Assembly (NCBI GenBank): GCA_016200785.1
Contig: JACQED010000513.1
Coordinates: forward strand, 1-11,247
Direction of reading: 5' to 3'
Origin: Chloroflexota bacterium
GTDB lineage: Bacteria; Chloroflexota; Anaerolineae; Anaerolineales; JACQED01
DNA: 11,247 nucleotides
Positions 7,280-11,247 of the stretch are shown here, piece after piece. The translations under genes were made by a program, and so were the position numbers. Numbering within the stretch: the stretch's first letter is position 1; every line of letters begins with the position of its first letter. The notes below the pieces were generated by a model. It was not told where the DNA came from. It made no database searches and was given only the letters and a program-made list of their open reading frames with translations.

Positions 7280-7846
7280 TCAGGTGGGATCGTAATGCGC
7301 CCGCAGTTCTTGATAGCGCGTCAGAATCTCGGGCGCTTCAAGGCCTTCTGAAAATTGCTTCAGCCAATCCATGATATAGGCTTGGTCCAGCTTCGATTTC
7401 TGCCGCATGAGTACGCGCTCGACATCCACCCAATCGTGGTCTCGATTGGCCACCACTTTGTGTACGATGAAATCCTCCGCAGTGCAAACTCGCACCAGCA
7501 CACCGCCGATCGCCGTCGGCACGGCACGCTCGATGGCCTGGCGCTCATAATCAAAAACACTGATCAGCAAATCCACAGCCACACCCGGCATCGCCCAAAT
7601 ATGAACAACGTGCGCGCTCTGCAAGTGAGGTGGAATGTTCGTCTGGCGTTCCGGGAAACGTTTGACTATCAATGCCCGAAAGTCGCTCAGGGATTGCCCG
7701 CTCAGACTAACTTTGAAGTCAGCATCAAGCGTTGCGCGCGGCTCGCCCCACACTGAATTGGCGAGGCCCCCGATTACCATGTAGGGAATGCCATGCTCTA
7801 CGAGAAAGTCCGCCATAAGGCGCACAGCATCAGGGTTGGGGAACAT
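7280..7846 (-). CDS. MNT-type nucleotidyltransferase domain protein (AbiEii-like)
   Basis: A 188-residue protein with a minimal nucleotidyltransferase core. It shows MVIGGLANSVWG 23-34, then EPRATLDADF 35-44, giving the GG motif and the Asp41/Asp43 pair; VAVDLLI (89-95) supplies the third Asp at 92. After this comes TAEDFIVHKVVANRDHDWVD 122-141, a helix pattern common in AbiEii-like and related nucleotidyltransferases. All three predicted metal-binding acids are present, so it should be active; the target is unknown. The start ATG 7846 lies inside the end of the preceding small gene (17-base overlap). The frame extends upstream another 43 codons, but those are that gene read in another frame. 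Base composition is lower in G+C than the flanks. The function has no evident link to purine breakdown; a toxin-antitoxin or defence role is possible but unproven. Confidence 0.82.
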   Translation of the reverse strand: MFPNPDAVRLMADFLVEHGIPYMVIGGLANSVWGEPRATLDADFKVSLSGQSLSDFRALIVKRFPERQTNIPPHLQSAHVVHIWAMPGVAVDLLISVFDYERQAIERAVPTAIGGVLVRVCTAEDFIVHKVVANRDHDWVDVERVLMRQKSKLDQAYIMDWLKQFSEGLEAPEILTRYQELRAHYDPT

Positions 7847-8099
7847 GCTGTTTCCATCGTGCCAGGCGGCGCCACTTGTCGGCCAACGATTCGTAATGCC
7901 GCAACTGCGCCTCCCGCAGATCCGCGTTTTTCTCGGCGTCGAACACGAAAGGCAGCAGCATCTCGCAGAGCGCAAAATATGATTGCACGCTATTCTCTAC
8001 CGACAGCTGTGGCAGTCTCGCTATACGCTCTTGCTGTTCCCACTGGTTGTTGCGGCGATACTCAGCCGCCCACTCCTTCATCGTCACAACAGTCGGCAT
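7830..8099 (-). CDS. Small uncharacterised protein paired with the nucleotidyltransferase
   Basis: An 89-residue charged soluble protein, predicted largely helical, with no membrane segment or signal peptide. It starts MPTVVTMKEWAAEYRR, then QLSVENSVQSYFALCEMLLP and a run rich in Lys/Arg/Glu/Trp (HYESLADKWRRLARW). I do not recognise a named domain. The 17-base overlap with the nucleotidyltransferase start implies coupled translation and a joint function, perhaps as its partner or regulator. I chose ATG 8099-8097, which has a modest GGATGGA upstream; an in-frame ATG at 8144-8142 would add 15 residues but has no ribosome binding site. It is not HEPN-like, since no RxxxxH motif is visible. Confidence 0.68.
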   Translation of the reverse strand: MPTVVTMKEWAAEYRRNNQWEQQERIARLPQLSVENSVQSYFALCEMLLPFVFDAEKNADLREAQLRHYESLADKWRRLARWKQHVPQP

Positions 8100-8158
8100 G
8101 GCAATTCCATCCACTTTAGCGTTAGCATCGTTGAGGTAGTTCATGTTCTACGAGCGAC

Positions 8159-8192
8159 GGGGCCTGCCAGCCACCGGCTTGCCGCAGGCCCC
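8159..8192 (-). repeat. Inverted repeat with perfect 9-bp GC arms in the gap before the islet
   Basis: GGGGCCTGC at 8159-8167 and GCAGGCCCC at 8184-8192 are exact complements around 16 bases. It sits in the 109-base gap (8145-8253) after the ATCase-like gene and upstream of the small-protein gene. A second small stem (GGCGG/CCGCC, 8240-8253) touches the ATCase-like stop. No T-run follows either, so these are weak terminator candidates. The larger one could be an attenuator, an mRNA-stabilising hairpin, or one copy of a dispersed palindromic repeat. I see no clear promoter in this gap. Confidence 0.5.
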
Positions 8193-8253
8193 AGATCAAT
8201 TGACACGGTGAACGGGCGCGTCAGCGCATTAAGCGGACCGGCGGCCCACCGCC

Positions 8254-9207
8254 TTACTCCATCGCGCCCAAGACAAGCGCGAGCAACGCCATCCGTATCA
8301 CGACGCCGCTGAAAGCCTCCTGCCAGTAACGCGACCAGCGAGTCATGTCCACGTCAGTCGGGATCTCGTCCATGCGCGGCAACGAGTGAAGCAGGATTGC
8401 ATCCGGCTTGGCCTTGGCGGCCAGCAGCTCGCGGGTGATCTTGTAGTTGGCCGGGGTCAGGCTAACGGCCCCCGACCGCTCGTCGCGCGACTTGGTGTAA
8501 TCAGGCTGAACGACAGGCTCGACCAAAATGATGTCGGCTTTGCCGATGGCTTGCTCGACGTGGTCGGCTTCGGCGAAGTCCAGGCTGTATTGCTGGAGTT
8601 CCTGTTTGAACTCGGAGGTCAGCGACATTTCAGGCGGCGCGACGAAAGTGATGGGGCAGGCGAACTGCGTCAGCGCGTATGCCAGCGAGTGCATGGTGCG
8701 CATCCGCATATCGCCAACTGCCAACCAGTTTAGCCCGTCAATGCGACCCTTCTCCCGTAACACGGTGTACAGGTCGGTGAGAATCTGCGTGGGGTGCTCG
8801 CCCCAGCCGTCGCCGCCGTTGATGACCGGAATGGAGGCCCACCTGGCCGCTTCGTGTGGAGCGCCCTGCTGGAAATGACGCATCACGATCACGTCGCCGT
8901 AGAACTCCAGCATCTTGACGGTGTCCTTGATCGACTCCTGATAGAAGTCGCCAGCCCGCGTCATCTTGGCATCCGAGAAGCCGGTCACGTGCCCGCCCAG
9001 ACGGTGCATGGCCGCTTCATGCGCCAGGCGCGTACGGGTGGAGGGCTGATAGAAAGCTGTAACCAGCGTCTTGTGTCTCAGCAGGTCACTGTTACGCCGA
9101 TCGCGCGCGATCGGCTCGAGGTCTTGGGCCACTTGAAAGACCCGAAAGAACTCTTCCCGTTCAAAGTCTTTGAGCGAGAGGATGTCACGTCCCGCGAAAC
9201 TCCGCAT
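8254..9207 (-). CDS. Divergent aspartate-carbamoyltransferase-like enzyme
   Basis: A 317-residue carbamoyltransferase closest in pattern to catalytic ATCase (PyrB). Its carbamoyl-phosphate ligands are kept: STRTR 56-60, Arg110 in VMRH, HPTQ 138-141, Arg170 and HSLPRMDEI 274-282; the C-terminal RMALLALVL is also ATCase-like. However, where E. coli PyrB has Ser80 and Lys84 in its 80s loop, this protein reads MTRAGDFYQESIKD (82-95) with neither residue in place. Around PyrB Arg229 it reads VEPVVQPDY (229-237), without the Arg. I infer a carbamoyltransferase with another amine substrate, perhaps run backwards on a ureido compound. No pyrI, pyrC or other pyrimidine gene is nearby, and the ygeY/ygeW/arcC context is catabolic. 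The start ATG 9207 is fixed by GGAGGAA six bases upstream; a TTG at 9234 is not supported. Confidence 0.88.
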   Translation of the reverse strand: MRSFAGRDILSLKDFEREEFFRVFQVAQDLEPIARDRRNSDLLRHKTLVTAFYQPSTRTRLAHEAAMHRLGGHVTGFSDAKMTRAGDFYQESIKDTVKMLEFYGDVIVMRHFQQGAPHEAARWASIPVINGGDGWGEHPTQILTDLYTVLREKGRIDGLNWLAVGDMRMRTMHSLAYALTQFACPITFVAPPEMSLTSEFKQELQQYSLDFAEADHVEQAIGKADIILVEPVVQPDYTKSRDERSGAVSLTPANYKITRELLAAKAKPDAILLHSLPRMDEIPTDVDMTRWSRYWQEAFSGVVIRMALLALVLGAME

Positions 9208-9213
9208 AATGGG

Positions 9214-9220
9214 TTCCTCC
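9214..9220 (-). promoter_or_regulatory. Ribosome binding site deciding the start of the ATCase-like gene
   Basis: GGAGGAA on the minus strand, six bases before ATG 9207. The longer in-frame start (TTG 9234) would place this sequence inside the coding region, so the ATG is preferred. Confidence 0.75.
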
Positions 9221-9336
9221 GTGATTTGATTCAATTCGCCACAGGGTAATCCTTTAACCCGCGGCGGCCTTACTGCATTGTGCCACGTCTATCGCAGCCG
9301 AATGTCATCCAGTCGAGAGGCAGAGCCGTACTCAGC

Positions 9337-9368
9337 TGTCAAAGAGCGGCCGGCGGGGCACCCCGGCC
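9337..9368 (-). promoter_or_regulatory. Possible terminator and -35 box in the gap behind the ygeY-like gene
   Basis: The 197-base gap 9208-9404 is the longest in the window and has no gene. About 36 bases after the ygeY-like stop is a 6-bp palindromic stem (GGCCGG 9348-9353, CCGGCC 9363-9368, loop of nine). It is followed in transcript direction by GCTCTTTGACA, which contains an exact TTGACA (9342-9337). No good -10 hexamer lies 16-18 bases further. The gap may thus hold a weak terminator and a promoter for the ATCase-like gene, but neither is certain. Confidence 0.3.
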
Positions 9369-9404
9369 CATGGAGCGCGGGCGCGATACCGTCCGCCCAA
9401 TCAA

Positions 9405-10613
<1,209 letters not shown>

Positions 10614-10618
10614 CATGT

Positions 10619-10640
10619 CTCCTGGGCGAACTGAAGTATA
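10619..10640 (-). promoter_or_regulatory. TATACT box and AGGAG upstream of the ygeY-like gene
   Basis: In the 50-base gap behind the adenine deaminase gene, TATACT (10640-10635) resembles a -10 hexamer and AGGAG (10623-10619) is the ribosome binding site. There is no recognisable -35 at 16-18 bases, so an internal promoter is only possible; co-transcription with the upstream gene is just as likely. Confidence 0.3.
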
Positions 10641-10663
10641 CACCGATTTCCCCCTGTCCTCAC

Positions 10664-11247
10664 TCACTGCTCCAGCACGGGCACAAACTCGAACTTCGTC
10701 ACGTCCACCAAACCCAGATCGGAAATCCGCAGTTCAGGGATCACGACGAGCGCCAACAGCGACAACTGCATGTTGGCATTGTTCAAATAACAGCCGCACG
10801 CGCGGTAAGCGGCCAGCACGCGCTCGGCCTTCTGCGCCACGACCTCCGCGCGCTCGTCGGACATCAGGCCGGCGATCGGCAGTTCGACGATGGCCTCCAC
10901 TTTTCCCTCTTTGACGACGAGCATGCCGCCGCTCGCTTTCGCGAGTTCGTTGGCGGCGAGCGCCATCGCGGAGTCGTCCGTCCCGACGACGAGCATGTGA
11001 TGGCTATCGTGCGCTACGGTCGAAGCGACGGCGCACGGCACGTTGAAGCCGAAGCCGTGGGCGAACCCGACCTGCACGCGGCCTGTCGCCTTGTGCCGTT
11101 CGACGAGCGCGACTTTGCACACGTCCTGCGCGGGATCGCCGGCGATCGCGCCGCCACGGGCCGGCAGTTTGAATCGCAGATGCCGCGTCGGCGCTTGATT
11201 CTCGACGACGCCGATCACGTTCGCCGTCACCGTCGGGTTGCCGTTCG
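10664..11247 (-). CDS. ade: Adenine deaminase, C-terminal part (start lies beyond right edge)
   Basis: The last 193 residues of an adenine deaminase, which converts adenine to hypoxanthine and ammonia. The visible part is the C-terminal domain typical of Ade: RHLRFKLPARGG near the left end, KVALVERHKATG, then AVASTVAHDSHHMLVVGTDD, PIAGLMSD and VIPELRISDLGLVDVTKFEF just before the stop. The reading frame is open to the window edge, so the gene is cut, not broken; a GTG at 11230 is internal. The usual Cys..PFM stretch ahead of the conserved LSFLAL segment is replaced by YLNNANMQLSLLAL, a mild departure. It is the most upstream gene in view, so the operon promoter is probably outside the window. 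A second Ade-family gene begins at the opposite end of the window. Confidence 0.92.
   Translation of the reverse strand, partial: NGNPTVTANVIGVVENQAPTRHLRFKLPARGGAIAGDPAQDVCKVALVERHKATGRVQVGFAHGFGFNVPCAVASTVAHDSHHMLVVGTDDSAMALAANELAKASGGMLVVKEGKVEAIVELPIAGLMSDERAEVVAQKAERVLAAYRACGCYLNNANMQLSLLALVVIPELRISDLGLVDVTKFEFVPVLEQ

Noticed and set aside
7280..8144. A firm HEPN/MNT or AbiE toxin-antitoxin call
   Set aside because: The nucleotidyltransferase core is clear, but the partner shows neither a HEPN RxxxxH motif nor an AbiEi-like winged helix, so only a possible role is stated.
8254..9207. Ordinary pyrB of pyrimidine biosynthesis
   Set aside because: The aspartate-site residues appear changed and the neighbours are catabolic, with no pyrI, pyrC, carA or carB.

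Overview
The window carries eleven protein-coding genes and all of them lie on the minus strand, so the transcript reads from high to low coordinates. It is G+C rich, with short gaps, several GTG starts and strong GGAGG-type ribosome binding sites. The Ala/Thr/Pro linker behind the lipobox of the binding protein and the style of the ABC genes resemble Chloroflexota (Anaerolineae-like) genomes. That assignment is an inference from style; the window has no rRNA or other marker gene.

Layout in transcript order: (1) the C-terminal part of an adenine deaminase, cut by the right edge; (2) a YgeY-type M20 metallohydrolase; (3) a divergent aspartate-carbamoyltransferase-like enzyme; (4) a small islet of lower G+C holding an unknown protein of about 89 aa and an overlapping MNT-type nucleotidyltransferase; (5) a YgeW-type carbamoyltransferase; (6) a carbamate kinase (ArcC/YqeA type); (7) a four-gene ABC importer of the BMP/purine-nucleoside type (lipoprotein, double-NBD ATPase, two permeases); (8) the first 73 codons of a second adenine-deaminase-family protein, cut by the left edge.

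The YgeW + YgeY + carbamate kinase set is the core of the ygeW-ygeX-ygeY-hyuA-yqeA-ssnA neighbourhood of E. coli and gut anaerobes, which has been linked to anaerobic purine and urate breakdown. Adenine deaminases at both ends and a nucleoside-type importer fit that reading. The proposed scheme is: import a purine, deaminate adenine, open the rings by enzymes outside the window, cleave the resulting ureido compounds phosphorolytically with a carbamoyltransferase running backwards, and capture ATP from carbamoyl phosphate with the kinase. This scheme is inference. The ring-opening enzymes, ygeX and xanthine dehydrogenase parts are not in the window.

The most unusual element is the ATCase-like protein. 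It keeps the carbamoyl-phosphate site, but by hand alignment it lacks the 80s-loop Ser/Lys and the aspartate-binding Arg of true ATCase, so it probably uses another acceptor. Other points of note are two adenine deaminase family members bracketing the locus, a terminator-like hairpin between the binding-protein gene and the ATPase gene, and three close cysteine pairs in the binding protein.
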